The notes below the pieces were generated by a model. The model saw only the letters and a list, made by a program, of their open reading frames with translations, was not told the DNA's origin and did not search any database. 64,000 nucleotides of DNA, taken from Variovorax sp. SG517 (GTDB lineage Bacteria > Pseudomonadota > Gammaproteobacteria > Burkholderiales > Burkholderiaceae_C). Position 1 is the stretch's first letter; each line of letters starts with the position of its first letter. The translations under genes and the position numbers were made by a program. The stretch lies in assembly GCF_013376045.1 (NCBI RefSeq), contig NZ_JABMJG010000006.1:489393-553392 (forward strand), written 5' to 3'. This document shows, piece by piece, positions 16,607 through 25,673 of this stretch.

Positions 16607-18064
16607 CTATCGGCTTGCAACCGTGTCGGTTCCGCTTGGTTGCCAGCCACCCCCCAATGCCTTGAAGGCGGTGACCGCGGCGCGTGCCGATTCGGTCTGC
16701 GCCTGTGCTCGCGCGTCGGAAGCGCGCAGCAGGTTTTCGTCTGCCTGCAGTACCTCGATCAGGCTGACGACGCCTTTCTGGTAGGCGGCGAATGACGCGC
16801 CTCGCGCGCGGCCGAGCGAGTCGACGCCCTGCGCAAGCACGCTGGCTTGTTCCTCGCGCTTGACCAGGGTCGAGAAAGCGTTTTCCACGTCTTCTGTAGC
16901 GCGCAGCACGGCCAGCCGATACGCGGCCAGCAGTTCGGCATCCTGGCCCTTGGCGAGATCGATCTGCGCGTTGATGCGGCCAAAGTCGAAGAGGCGCCAG
17001 CGCAGGCCCAGCACGCCGGCGGCCTGGCTTGCGCCGCTGGTGAACAGGTTGCCGCCGGACACCGACGTCGCGCTGCCGATCAGGCCGCTCAGGGAAAGCT
17101 TGGGGTAGTACTCGGCAATGGCGACACCGATGCGTGCATTCGATGCGGCGAGGCGGCGTTCGGCCGCGATCAGGTCGGGCCGCCGCCTGAGCAAGTCGCC
17201 CGGCGTTCCCGCGTCCGCGATCTGCGGGGCGACGGGGATGGCGCCCGGGTCGGCCAATTCCGCCCGATGTGTGCCCGGGGGCGAGCCCAGCATCACATCC
17301 AGCGCATTCATCGCCGCGTCCAGCCCAGCCTCGAGCGCCGGGACGGATGCCTGGACCTGGGCCAGCGCGCCTTCGGCCTGCCGCACCTGGAGTTCGGCCG
17401 CCAACCCCTTGCCGTACAGAAGATGGACCTTGGACAGCAACTCCTGCTGCGTGCGCACCTGCCGGCGCGCCACGTCCAGCCGGGTCTGCAGTCCGCGGAT
17501 GCTGATATAGATGTCGGCAGTCTGCGCCGCCACGGTCAACCTCGTGGCGGCCGCGCCTGCTTCCGAGGCCTGGTACTCGGCAAGTGCCGCTTCGCGGCCA
17601 CGGCGCAGGCCGCCGAAAACGTCCACTTCCCAGCTTGCACCGAGATTTGTTTCGTAGGCACTGCCGTGGCGGTCGAAGCCGGGCCTCGAGTTCAAGACCT
17701 GTCCCAGCGGCGTTTCAACCGACTGATAGGCCCGGGCGGCTTGCCCACTGAGGTTTCCGGAAGGCAGCAAAGCGGCATTCGCCGCGCCCAGCCCGGCGCG
17801 TGCTTGATCGATGCGCGCGGACGCCTGCGCAAGATCGAGGTTCTGCGCCAGCGCAAGCGTGACGAACCGAGCCAGTTGCGGGTCGCCGAAACCTGTCCAC
17901 CACGCGTTTCGGTCGACGCTGGTCGAGGCAGGACGTGCATCGACGGCTGCCTGGCCGAGGTACTGCGGCGGCAGGGGCGCGTCGGGCCGGACATAGTTGG
18001 GGCCGACGGCGCAACCTGCGACGAGGCTGGCAGCGAAAAGCGGGACAAGAATGCGCTGGAGCAT
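16607..18064 (-). CDS. RND efflux outer-membrane lipoprotein, NodT/OprM family
   Basis: 485 residues. The signal ends in a lipobox (LVAGC), after which the mature protein begins AVGPNYVRPDAPLP, the hallmark of the NodT family. Two outer-membrane efflux repeats (about 65-260 and 275-470) supply the periplasmic alpha-barrel and beta-barrel. It should form the exit duct for the RND pump encoded at 18872-23082, although it is transcribed in the opposite direction, from the other side of tetR. A predicted TetR operator lies 45 bp before its start. Confidence 0.95.
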   Translation of the reverse strand: MLQRILVPLFAASLVAGCAVGPNYVRPDAPLPPQYLGQAAVDARPASTSVDRNAWWTGFGDPQLARFVTLALAQNLDLAQASARIDQARAGLGAANAALLPSGNLSGQAARAYQSVETPLGQVLNSRPGFDRHGSAYETNLGASWEVDVFGGLRRGREAALAEYQASEAGAAATRLTVAAQTADIYISIRGLQTRLDVARRQVRTQQELLSKVHLLYGKGLAAELQVRQAEGALAQVQASVPALEAGLDAAMNALDVMLGSPPGTHRAELADPGAIPVAPQIADAGTPGDLLRRRPDLIAAERRLAASNARIGVAIAEYYPKLSLSGLIGSATSVSGGNLFTSGASQAAGVLGLRWRLFDFGRINAQIDLAKGQDAELLAAYRLAVLRATEDVENAFSTLVKREEQASVLAQGVDSLGRARGASFAAYQKGVVSLIEVLQADENLLRASDARAQAQTESARAAVTAFKALGGGWQPSGTDTVASR

Positions 18065-18108
18065 GGGCTTCTTTCGGAAAGAAGGGGGAAAGAAAACGTC
18101 GAATCGAT

Positions 18109-18132
18109 GTGACTATAATTCAAAATGGTCAC
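18109..18132. promoter_or_regulatory. Predicted TetR operator 1 with -10 box
   Basis: 24-bp site whose bottom strand reads GTGACCATT-N7-ATAGTCAC. Both arms are identical to those of the site at 18803-18826. A perfect TATAAT is embedded at 18114-18119 on the plus strand, so repressor binding would block the tetR promoter and probably the divergent nodT promoter. Confidence 0.7.
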
Positions 18133-18171
18133 TCGTTGTTGATTTCCCTTGCTCGCGGTAAGCTGTCTGCC

Positions 18172-18789
18172 ATGAGCAATGCAACTCTTTCCCCGGCTGT
18201 GGCGCGCGGCCCCGCCGATCACGATGTGCGGGACCAGATTGTTGCCGCGGCCACCGAGCACTTCGGCCGGTATGGCTACGAGAAGACGACCGTCTCCGAC
18301 CTCGCCAAGGCCATCGGATTTTCCAAGGCCTACATCTACAAGTTCTTCGAGTCCAAGCAGGCGATCGGCGAGATGATCTGCGCGAACTGCCTGCGCGAGA
18401 TCGAGGCCGAGGTCCGAGCGGCGGTCGATGTCGCCGACCGCCCGCCCGAGAAACTGCGCCGGATGTTCAAGTCAGTGGTCGAGTCGACCCTTCGACTGTT
18501 TTCCGAGGATCGCAAGCTTTATGAAATCGCGATGTCGGCCGCCAGCGAGCGCTGGCAGACCGTGGTCGTCTATGAGGAGCGCATTCGGCAATTGCTCCAG
18601 GACATCCTGCGCGAAGGCCGGGAAATGGGTGAGTTCGAGCGCAAGACGCCGCTGGACGAGGCGGCGGGAGCCATCTACCTCGTCATGCACCCCTACATCA
18701 ATCCGCTGCTCCTGCAGTACAGCTTCGATCACGCGGCCCAGGCGCCGGTGCAACTGTCCAGCCTCGTGCTGCGCAGCCTTTCGCCATGA
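18172..18789 (+). CDS. TetR family transcriptional repressor of the RND efflux locus
   Basis: 205 residues. The N-terminal HTH reads ATEHFGRYGYEKTTVSDLAKAIGFSKAYIYKFFESKQAIGE (about residues 28-68), followed by an all-helical ligand domain. The frame is open upstream, but that part runs antisense through the start of nodT, so the Met at 18172 is used. It sits between nodT and the adaptor/pump genes and is flanked by two near-identical inverted repeats, which fits local autoregulation and repression of both efflux arms. Confidence 0.92.
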   Translation: MSNATLSPAVARGPADHDVRDQIVAAATEHFGRYGYEKTTVSDLAKAIGFSKAYIYKFFESKQAIGEMICANCLREIEAEVRAAVDVADRPPEKLRRMFKSVVESTLRLFSEDRKLYEIAMSAASERWQTVVVYEERIRQLLQDILREGREMGEFERKTPLDEAAGAIYLVMHPYINPLLLQYSFDHAAQAPVQLSSLVLRSLSP

Positions 18790-18802
18790 ACTAAATTTAC
18801 TG

Positions 18803-18838
18803 GTGACCATTGACTGAAATAGTCACTGGTCTCAGAAT
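18803..18838 (+). promoter_or_regulatory. Efflux operon promoter overlapped by predicted TetR operator 2
   Basis: Operator at 18803-18826: GTGACCATT-N7-ATAGTCAC, with the same arms as the site at 18109-18132. Inside it lies a -35 box TTGACT at 18810-18815, followed after 17 bp by CAGAAT at 18833-18838. The adaptor gene starts at 18872, so the leader would be about 28 nt. Binding of the repressor would cover the -35 box. Confidence 0.7.
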
Positions 18839-18871
18839 GCGGGTCCTGATCACTTCGTCACTGGGACCCTC

Positions 18872-19996
18872 ATGCTTTGGCGCCGCCTTGCCACCTCTGC
18901 AGTCATCTGCGCATTGCCGTTCGCGCTGGTCGCTTGCGGCGAAAAATCGCCGTCCGATCCGCGCACCCAGGCGCCGCAGGTGCGCATCGCCACCGTCCAA
19001 GGGGCTGGTGTCACATCGCGCGCCTTCACCGGCACCGTAGCCGCCCGGGTCCAGAGTGACTTGGGATTCCGGGTTTCCGGCAAGGTGCTGGACCGGCTGG
19101 TGGACGCGGGGCAGGCCGTCAAGCGCGGCCAATTGCTCATGCGCATCGATCCTGCCGATCTGAAGCTCGCAGCCCATGCGCAGCTGGAGGCGGTCGCCGC
19201 CGCGCGGGCGCGCTCGCAGCAGGCGGCGGAGGATGAAGCCCGCTACCGCGATCTGCGCGGCACCGGTGCAATCTCGGCATCGGCCTACGACCAGATCAAG
19301 GCGGCCGCGGATGCCGCCAAAGCCCAACTCAGCGCGGCCGAGGCTCAGGCCGACGTGGCCCGCAACGCGAGTCGCTATGCCGAGCTCGTGGCGGACGGCG
19401 ATGGCGTTGTCATGGAAACGCTGGCCGAACCCGGCCAGGTCGTGAGCGCGGGGCAGGTCGTGGTGCGCGTGGCCCGCGCCGGTCCGCGCGAAGCCGTTGT
19501 CCAGCTGCCAGAAACCCTGCGCCCGGCGGTCGGTTCCGCCGGACAGGCCACGCTTTTCGGCAAGGAGGGTGCGACCGTGCCGACCACGCTGCGGCAGCTC
19601 TCGGAGGCCGCGGATCGACAGACGCGCACCTTCGAGGCGCGCTATGTGCTCAAGGGCGATCTTGCCAATGCGCCGCTCGGCGCCACGGTCACGATCCGGG
19701 TTCCGGACGGGCTTTCCTCTGCGCAAGGGAGCGTACAGGTGCCGATCGGCGCCCTGTTCGATGCTGGCAAGGGACCAGGCGTGTGGGTCATCGGCGGCGA
19801 GCCGGCCAAGGTCAACTGGCGGTCGGTCGTGGTCGAGCACCTGGATGACGACGGCGCACGCATCGCCGCCGGCCAACTCAAGCAAGGCGACAGGATCGTC
19901 GCGCTCGGCGCCCACCTGTTGCACGAGGGCGAGCAGGTGCGGGTGGCGGACCAGGTCGTTGCCGTTGATGCGGCAAAGCCGGGAGTGCGTCCGTGA
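18872..19996 (+). CDS. RND efflux periplasmic adaptor (membrane fusion lipoprotein)
   Basis: 374 residues. The lipoprotein signal ends LVACGE. A split lipoyl domain (VSGKVLDRLVDAGQAVKRGQLLMRIDPADL and DGVVMETLAEPGQVVSAGQVVVRVA) brackets an Ala-rich coiled coil (about residues 105-170), and a beta-barrel and membrane-proximal domain follow. It bridges the inner-membrane pump and NodT. Its stop overlaps the GTG start of the pump gene. Confidence 0.95.
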   Translation: MLWRRLATSAVICALPFALVACGEKSPSDPRTQAPQVRIATVQGAGVTSRAFTGTVAARVQSDLGFRVSGKVLDRLVDAGQAVKRGQLLMRIDPADLKLAAHAQLEAVAAARARSQQAAEDEARYRDLRGTGAISASAYDQIKAAADAAKAQLSAAEAQADVARNASRYAELVADGDGVVMETLAEPGQVVSAGQVVVRVARAGPREAVVQLPETLRPAVGSAGQATLFGKEGATVPTTLRQLSEAADRQTRTFEARYVLKGDLANAPLGATVTIRVPDGLSSAQGSVQVPIGALFDAGKGPGVWVIGGEPAKVNWRSVVVEHLDDDGARIAAGQLKQGDRIVALGAHLLHEGEQVRVADQVVAVDAAKPGVRP

Positions 19997-22900
19997 GCGC
20001 GTCGGTGAGCGAAGGCCGATTCAACCTGTCGGCGCTCGCTGTGCGCGAGCGCTCCATCACCCTGTTCCTGATCTGCCTGATCTCGCTGGCGGGTCTTGTT
20101 GCGTTCTTCAAGCTGGGCCGGGCGGAAGATCCCGCCTTCACCGTCAAGGTGATGACCATCATCACTGCCTGGCCCGGCGCCACCGCGCAGGAGATGCAGG
20201 ATCAGGTCGCGGAGAAACTCGAGAAGCGCCTGCAGGAGTTGCGCTACTACGACCGCACCGAGACCTACACCAGGCCCGGGCTGGCCTTCACGACCCTGAC
20301 CCTGCTCGACAGCACGCCACCTTCGCAGGTGCAGGAGCAGTTCTACCAGGCCCGCAAGAAACTCGGCGACGAGGCGGGAACCCTTCCAGCCGGTGTGATC
20401 GGGCCGATGATCAATGACGAATACGCGGACGTCACCTTTGCGCTGTACGCGCTCAAGGCCAAGGGCGAAGCGCCGCGCCTGCTGGTGCGCGACGCCGAGA
20501 CGTTGCGTCAGCGCCTCCTGCATGTGCCAGGCGTCAAGAAGGTCAACATCGCCGGCGAGCAATCCGAACGCATCTATGTTGAGTTCTCGCACGAGCGCCT
20601 GGCAACCTTGGGCATTGGTCCGCAGGACGTGTTCGGTGCGCTCAATGGCCAGAATGCCCTGACGCCGGCGGGCTCCGTCGAAACCAAGGGACCCCAGGTG
20701 TTCATCCGCCTGGACGGCTCTTTCGATGAACTGCAGAAGATCCGGGACACGCCGGTTGTGGCGCAGGGCCGCACCCTGAAGCTGTCGGACATCGCCACGG
20801 TCAAGCGCGGCTATGAAGACCCGGCGACCTTCATGATCCGCAACGGTGGCGAGCCGACCCTGCTGCTGGGCGTCGTCATGCGAGAAGGCTGGAACGGCCT
20901 TGACCTGGGCAAGGCGCTGGACCACGAGGTCGCAGCGATCAATGCCGAGCAGCCGTTGGGCATGAGCCTGGCCAAGGTCACGGACCAGGCCGTCAACATC
21001 GCCGCCTCGGTCGACGAGTTCATGGTCAAGTTCTTCGCCGCACTGCTGGTGGTGATGCTCGTGAGTTTCCTGAGCATGGGCTGGCGCGCGGGCCTGGTGG
21101 TTGCCGCCGCCGTGCCGCTGACATTGGCGATTGTCTTCGTGGTGATGGCCGCGACCGGCAAGAACTTCGATCGCATCACGCTCGGGTCGCTGATCCTTGC
21201 GCTGGGCCTGCTGGTGGACGACGCGATCATCGCCATCGAGATGATGGTGGTGAAGATGGAAGAGGGCTACAGCCGCGTCGCAGCCTCGGCGTACGCCTGG
21301 AGCCATACCGCGGCGCCGATGCTTTCGGGCACGCTGGTCACGGCCGTCGGCTTCATGCCCAATGGCTTCGCGCCATCGACCGCGGGCGAGTACACCAGCA
21401 ACATGTTCTGGATCGTCGGCATCGCGCTGATCGCGTCCTGGGTCGTCGCGGTGGTGTTCACTCCCTACCTGGGCGTCAAGTTGCTGCCCGATTTCAAGAA
21501 GGTCGAAGGTGGCCATGCCGCGATCTACGACACGCCGCGCTACAACCGCCTGCGCGGGGTGCTGGGGCGCGTCATTGCGCGCAAGTGGCTGGTCGCCGGT
21601 GCAGTGGTGGGCCTTTTCGTGGCGGCGATTCTTGGCATGGGGCTGGTCAAGAAACAGTTCTTCCCGATCTCCGATCGCCCCGAGGTGCTGGTCGAGGTGC
21701 AGATGCCGTATGGCACGTCGATCGCGCAGACCAGCGACGCCGCGGCGAAGGTGGAGGCCTGGCTGGCCAAGCAAGAGGAAGCCCATATCGTCACGGCCTA
21801 CATCGGGCAGGGCGCGCCGCGCTTCTTCTTCGCGATGGGGCCGGAGCTTCCCGATCCGTCGTTCGCCAAGATCGTGGTTCGCACGGCCAGCCAGGAAGAG
21901 CGTGAGGCTTTGAAGCACCGGCTGCGCCAGGCGATCGCCGACGGGCTGGCTTCCGAGGCGCGGGTGCGCGTCACCCAACTCGTCTTCGGCCCGTATTCGC
22001 CGTTTCCTGTCGCCTACCGGGTCACGGGGCCGGATCCGCAGAAGTTGCGCGAGATTGCGGCCGAGGTCCAGAAGGTCATGGATGCGAGTCCGATGATGCG
22101 CACGGTCAACTCCGACTGGGGTACGCGCACGCCCACGCTGCACTTCACCTTGCACCAGGATCGGTTGCAGGCCGTGGGGCTGACCTCCACCGCGGTGGCG
22201 CAGCAGTTGCAGTTCTTCCTGAGCGGCGTGCCGGTCACCACCGTGCGCGAGGACATTCGCACGGTGCAGGTTGTGGCGCGTTCGGCTGGCGTCACCCGCC
22301 TCGACCCTGCGCGAATTGCGGACTTCACGCTGTCCGGTGCCAACGGGCAACGCATCCCGCTGTCGCAGGTGGGTGAGGTCGACATACGCATGGAAGAACC
22401 CGTCATGCGCCGGCGCGACCGCATGCCTACGATCACCGTACACGGCGATATCGCCGATGGCCTGCAGCCGCCGGACGTATCGACGGCCATCACCCATCAG
22501 CTGCAGCCCCTCGTCGACAAGCTGCCGGGCGGCTATCGCATCGATCAGGCCGGCTCCATCGAGGAATCGGAAAAAGCAACCAAGGCCATGTTGCCGCTTT
22601 TCCCGATCATGCTGGCGGCCACACTGCTGCTCATCATCTTCCAGGTGCGCTCCATGTCGGCGATGGTCATGGTCTTCCTGACGAGTCCGCTGGGCCTGAT
22701 CGGCGTGGTGCCGACGCTGATTCTTTTCCAGGCGCCGTTCGGTATCAATGCGCTGGTCGGCCTTGTGGCGCTGTCGGGCATCCTGATGCGCAACACGCTG
22801 ATCCTGATCGGGCAGATCCACCATAACCAGCAGGAGGGGCTCGACCCGTTCCATTCGGTCGTCGAAGCGACGGTGCAGCGCGCGCGGCCGGTGATCCTGA

Positions 22901-23082
22901 CGGCGCTGGCTGCGATCCTGGCCTTCATCCCCTTGACCCATTCGGTGTTTTGGGGAGCGCTCGCCTACACGCTGATCGGTGGCACCTTGGCGGGCACGGT
23001 TCTGACCCTGGTGTTTCTGCCGGCCATGTATTCCATCTGGTTCAGGATCAGGCCGGGCGACGGCAATCCCGCGCCACATTGA
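19993..23082 (+). CDS. RND multidrug efflux permease (AcrB/MexK-TriC-like)
   Basis: 1029 residues, full length for the family. It starts at a GTG overlapping the adaptor stop by 4 bp. Twelve membrane segments and two periplasmic loops are expected. The proton-relay Asp pair is at 409-410 (GLLVDDAIIAIE). In the segment equivalent to AcrB helix 10 the usual Lys (K940 in AcrB) is replaced by Arg (ILMRNTLILIG, about residue 933), a conservative change. Likely exports hydrophobic or aromatic compounds. Confidence 0.95.
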   Translation: MSASVSEGRFNLSALAVRERSITLFLICLISLAGLVAFFKLGRAEDPAFTVKVMTIITAWPGATAQEMQDQVAEKLEKRLQELRYYDRTETYTRPGLAFTTLTLLDSTPPSQVQEQFYQARKKLGDEAGTLPAGVIGPMINDEYADVTFALYALKAKGEAPRLLVRDAETLRQRLLHVPGVKKVNIAGEQSERIYVEFSHERLATLGIGPQDVFGALNGQNALTPAGSVETKGPQVFIRLDGSFDELQKIRDTPVVAQGRTLKLSDIATVKRGYEDPATFMIRNGGEPTLLLGVVMREGWNGLDLGKALDHEVAAINAEQPLGMSLAKVTDQAVNIAASVDEFMVKFFAALLVVMLVSFLSMGWRAGLVVAAAVPLTLAIVFVVMAATGKNFDRITLGSLILALGLLVDDAIIAIEMMVVKMEEGYSRVAASAYAWSHTAAPMLSGTLVTAVGFMPNGFAPSTAGEYTSNMFWIVGIALIASWVVAVVFTPYLGVKLLPDFKKVEGGHAAIYDTPRYNRLRGVLGRVIARKWLVAGAVVGLFVAAILGMGLVKKQFFPISDRPEVLVEVQMPYGTSIAQTSDAAAKVEAWLAKQEEAHIVTAYIGQGAPRFFFAMGPELPDPSFAKIVVRTASQEEREALKHRLRQAIADGLASEARVRVTQLVFGPYSPFPVAYRVTGPDPQKLREIAAEVQKVMDASPMMRTVNSDWGTRTPTLHFTLHQDRLQAVGLTSTAVAQQLQFFLSGVPVTTVREDIRTVQVVARSAGVTRLDPARIADFTLSGANGQRIPLSQVGEVDIRMEEPVMRRRDRMPTITVHGDIADGLQPPDVSTAITHQLQPLVDKLPGGYRIDQAGSIEESEKATKAMLPLFPIMLAATLLLIIFQVRSMSAMVMVFLTSPLGLIGVVPTLILFQAPFGINALVGLVALSGILMRNTLILIGQIHHNQQEGLDPFHSVVEATVQRARPVILTALAAILAFIPLTHSVFWGALAYTLIGGTLAGTVLTLVFLPAMYSIWFRIRPGDGNPAPH

Positions 23083-23123
23083 CAACGCTCTTCACCAATT
23101 CATTCAGATCGAAGGAAAACATC

Positions 23124-23930
23124 ATGTCGGTTTCATCGGTTGTCGTCGTGACCGGCGCGTCGTCGGGCATCGGACGCGTCGCTGCGGAAGTCTTCGCCGC
23201 GCGAGGCTGCCGGGTGTTCGGCACCGTGCGCGACCTGCGCAAGGCGCCCGTGGTGCCCGGTGTCGAGTTTGTCGAAATGGACGTCCGGGAGGAGGAGTCG
23301 GTGCAGGCTGGCATCGACGCCATCATCGAGCAGGGCCTGCGCATCGATGTGCTGGTCAACAACGCGGGAATGATGATGCTCGGCGCGGTGGAGGAGACAG
23401 CGACGGCCGAGGCCGCGGCGCTGTTCGACACCAACGTCTTCGGCGTGCTGCGTGTCACGCGTGCCGTTCTCCCCTACATGCGCAAGCAGCATCGAGGGCG
23501 GATCGTCAACGTGAGCTCGCTGTTCGGCGTGCTGCCGGCGCCTTACATGGGCATGTATGCGGCCACCAAGCACGCGGTCGAGGGGCTCTCGGAGTCGCTG
23601 GACCATGAGGTGCGCCAGTTCGGCGTTCGTGTGACGCTGGTGCAGCCGGCGTTCACCCGGACCAACCTCGACGCCAACGCGCCCCGAGCCAAGGCGCCGA
23701 TCGGGGACTACGACCGCGAACGCGACCTGGTCGAGCGTTCGGTGGCCGACAGCGTCAACAACGCGCCGCCGCCGCAGAGCGTGGCCAACACCATCGTCGA
23801 GGCGGCGCTCGGCCCCTGGCGCATGCGCCGCACGCCGCCAGGGCTGGCGTCGCTCTTGACGAAGCTGCGTCGCTTCATGCCCGCGGGGCCCGTCGATGCA
23901 AGCCTCAGGAAGAAACTCGGCCTCACCTGA
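23124..23930 (+). CDS. Short-chain dehydrogenase/reductase (SDR)
   Basis: 268 residues. Classical SDR: TGASSGIG nucleotide-binding motif near residue 10, NNAG at about 80, catalytic Ser in NVSSLFG, and Tyr/Lys in YAATKHAVEGLSESL (YxxxK). A GAAGGA Shine-Dalgarno lies just upstream. It follows the pump gene by 41 bp on the same strand and is probably co-transcribed. The substrate is unknown; the pairing suggests carbonyl detoxification alongside efflux. Confidence 0.92.
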   Translation: MSVSSVVVVTGASSGIGRVAAEVFAARGCRVFGTVRDLRKAPVVPGVEFVEMDVREEESVQAGIDAIIEQGLRIDVLVNNAGMMMLGAVEETATAEAAALFDTNVFGVLRVTRAVLPYMRKQHRGRIVNVSSLFGVLPAPYMGMYAATKHAVEGLSESLDHEVRQFGVRVTLVQPAFTRTNLDANAPRAKAPIGDYDRERDLVERSVADSVNNAPPPQSVANTIVEAALGPWRMRRTPPGLASLLTKLRRFMPAGPVDASLRKKLGLT

Positions 23931-23968
23931 AGAGTCCGTCTTGTGGTTCGCACAGCCAGGAGAAACCC

Positions 23969-24874
23969 TTGGATAGCCTGGATCTCTTGAGAACCTTCAG
24001 CGAAGTTGCAGGCTCCGGCAGCTTCTCCCGCGCCGCGAGTCAGCTGAAGCTGTCCAGAGGAACCGTCAGCAAGTACATCGCGACGCTGGAAAGTCGCTTC
24101 GGTGTCCGCCTACTGAATCGCACCAGCCACGCTGTCAGTCTGACGGACGCCGGCGTGTTGCTGCTCGAAAGAAGCAAGCCAATGCTGGAGCTGGTGGAGG
24201 AAACTCAAGCAGAACTCCAGAATCGGGCGTTGACTCCCCGAGGACGTCTGCGCATCTCTGCGCCGCATGGCATAGACCAGACGCAGCTTCCAGCGCTCAT
24301 CAATACCTTCCTGGGTCACTATCCGGAAGTCAGCATCGACATGGTTCTGACCAACCGGATCGTAGACCTGGCGGAGGACGGCATTGACATCGCACTGCGG
24401 TTTGCGCCGACGGCCAATGAGAACCTCATTGTTCGAAAACTGCTTGCGATGGACTTGAGCGTTTGTGCGGCGCCAATGTACTGGGCAGCGCACGGCATGC
24501 CAGTTCACCCCGCAGAACTTGCGGGTCACAACGCGCTGGTCAGCACACATCTGAACCCTCAACCAAAGTGGCGTTTCGAAGTGGGCGGTGCTCCATTGGA
24601 TGTTCCCGTGAGCGGACGCCTGAATGCAACGGAGGCGGCGCCGCTGATCCAGGCCGCGCTATTGGGCGCGGGGGTTCTCTACTTGCCTACGGCGATGCTG
24701 GCGCCTTACATCGAGAGCGGACGGCTGGTGCCGGTGTTGTCGGACTTCGTTCGCAGCGACATGTGGTTGTCGGCTGTCTACTTGCAGAGGCGGCACAGTA
24801 CGGCCGTACAGCGCGCCTTCCTGAGTTTTCTTGAGGGCCGGATCAAGGCTCTCAAGAATGCTCGCGGTGCTTGA
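23969..24874 (+). CDS. LysR family transcriptional regulator
   Basis: 301 residues starting at TTG with AGGAG 6 bp upstream; no ATG is available nearby and the conserved DLLRTFSEVAGSGSFSRAASQL begins at once. HTH is in residues 1-60, with a CrgA-like effector domain after it. It is the last gene of the efflux strand. It lies 38 bp after the SDR gene, so it may be co-transcribed with it. Confidence 0.92.
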   Translation: MDSLDLLRTFSEVAGSGSFSRAASQLKLSRGTVSKYIATLESRFGVRLLNRTSHAVSLTDAGVLLLERSKPMLELVEETQAELQNRALTPRGRLRISAPHGIDQTQLPALINTFLGHYPEVSIDMVLTNRIVDLAEDGIDIALRFAPTANENLIVRKLLAMDLSVCAAPMYWAAHGMPVHPAELAGHNALVSTHLNPQPKWRFEVGGAPLDVPVSGRLNATEAAPLIQAALLGAGVLYLPTAMLAPYIESGRLVPVLSDFVRSDMWLSAVYLQRRHSTAVQRAFLSFLEGRIKALKNARGA

Positions 24875-25067
24875 GCGAGAGCGGCCGACCTGCTCGACAT
24901 GCCAGGCGAAGAGGGATGAGGTTTCCTCTTTGAAAACGCGGCGTTGCTGCGTACTCGTACTCAGACGGTAACCAAGCACCAGAAAATTGCGTTCCCCGGA
25001 CGACAACTTTCAGATTGATGAAAGTTTGAGTCGAGGAAGTACTGGCCGACAATTTTCAAGGACCCCC

Positions 25068-25415
25068 ATGAAGAAGTTTCAAATTGCTCAGAGCGCGATT
25101 CTTGCCCTCATGTTTGCGTCAACTGCCCAGGCGGAGGTTTACGACGGCGTACTCCAGAGCTCCGGCGTTCGCTCTCGGGCGGAAGTCGATGCAGAGGCTG
25201 CGGTCGCCACGCAAAAGGAAGACCCTTATCGGGAGGCTGCATCCAGCGGAGTCATTGCGCCGCTCGGGTATTCGAAGTCCCGGGAAACCGTCAATGCCGA
25301 AGCAGTCAAAGAGGCGCATTCGGCAAATCAGAATCTCACCGGAAAGGCCTACTACAGAGACGCTATTCCCTCCCAGTATGTGAATCAGCCGCGGCAAGTC
25401 AATGCTGCAAAGTGA
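25068..25415 (+). CDS. Small exported protein with two internal repeats
   Basis: 115 residues. Signal peptide MKKFQIAQSAILALMFASTAQA, cut before EVYDG. The mature part contains two related units: SRAEVDAEAAVATQKEDPYREAASSGVIA and SRETVNAEAVKEAHSANQNLTGKAYYRDAIPS. The shared pattern is SR-x2-V-x-AEA, reminiscent of DUF4148-type small periplasmic proteins of Burkholderiales. The start is the Met preceding the signal peptide. Function unknown. The same frame remains open after its stop (see 25416-25673). Confidence 0.72.
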   Translation: MKKFQIAQSAILALMFASTAQAEVYDGVLQSSGVRSRAEVDAEAAVATQKEDPYREAASSGVIAPLGYSKSRETVNAEAVKEAHSANQNLTGKAYYRDAIPSQYVNQPRQVNAAK

Positions 25416-25673
25416 ACGCTCGATGGCGCCGATGTCGTAGGCATCAAGATCCCGACGGAGACAGGCGCGGACCTCATCGGTGCCATCAAGTACGGGACAT
25501 TCATCGAGCGGGTGATGGCCACCGCGCTTTTGCCGGCACCCAAGGTGGACGCATGGCTGCGAGCCAACAGGGCCCGCTGCTCGGCCTCGGCGCCAGAGCG
25601 CGAGCCGGCGGCCGGGGCGCAGGGACAGCTACGCACAAAGTTGCTCGAGTTCGATACCCACCAAGGAGTTTGA
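25416..25673 (+). other. Open, coding-like stretch without a start codon near its beginning
   Basis: Directly after the stop of the previous gene, in the same frame, 85 codons stay open to a TGA at 25671. The translation is protein-like (GADVVGIKIPTETGADLIGAIKYGTFIERVMATALLPAP) but no family was recognised. It may be the tail of a decayed gene fused here by deletion. Its end overlaps the opposite-strand gene at 25629. Confidence 0.35.

Noticed and set aside
19642..23085. 1147-codon open frame on the minus strand
   Set aside because: It is antisense to the RND pump and adaptor. It is His/Arg/Asp-rich with no family similarity, a typical shadow in GC-rich coding DNA.
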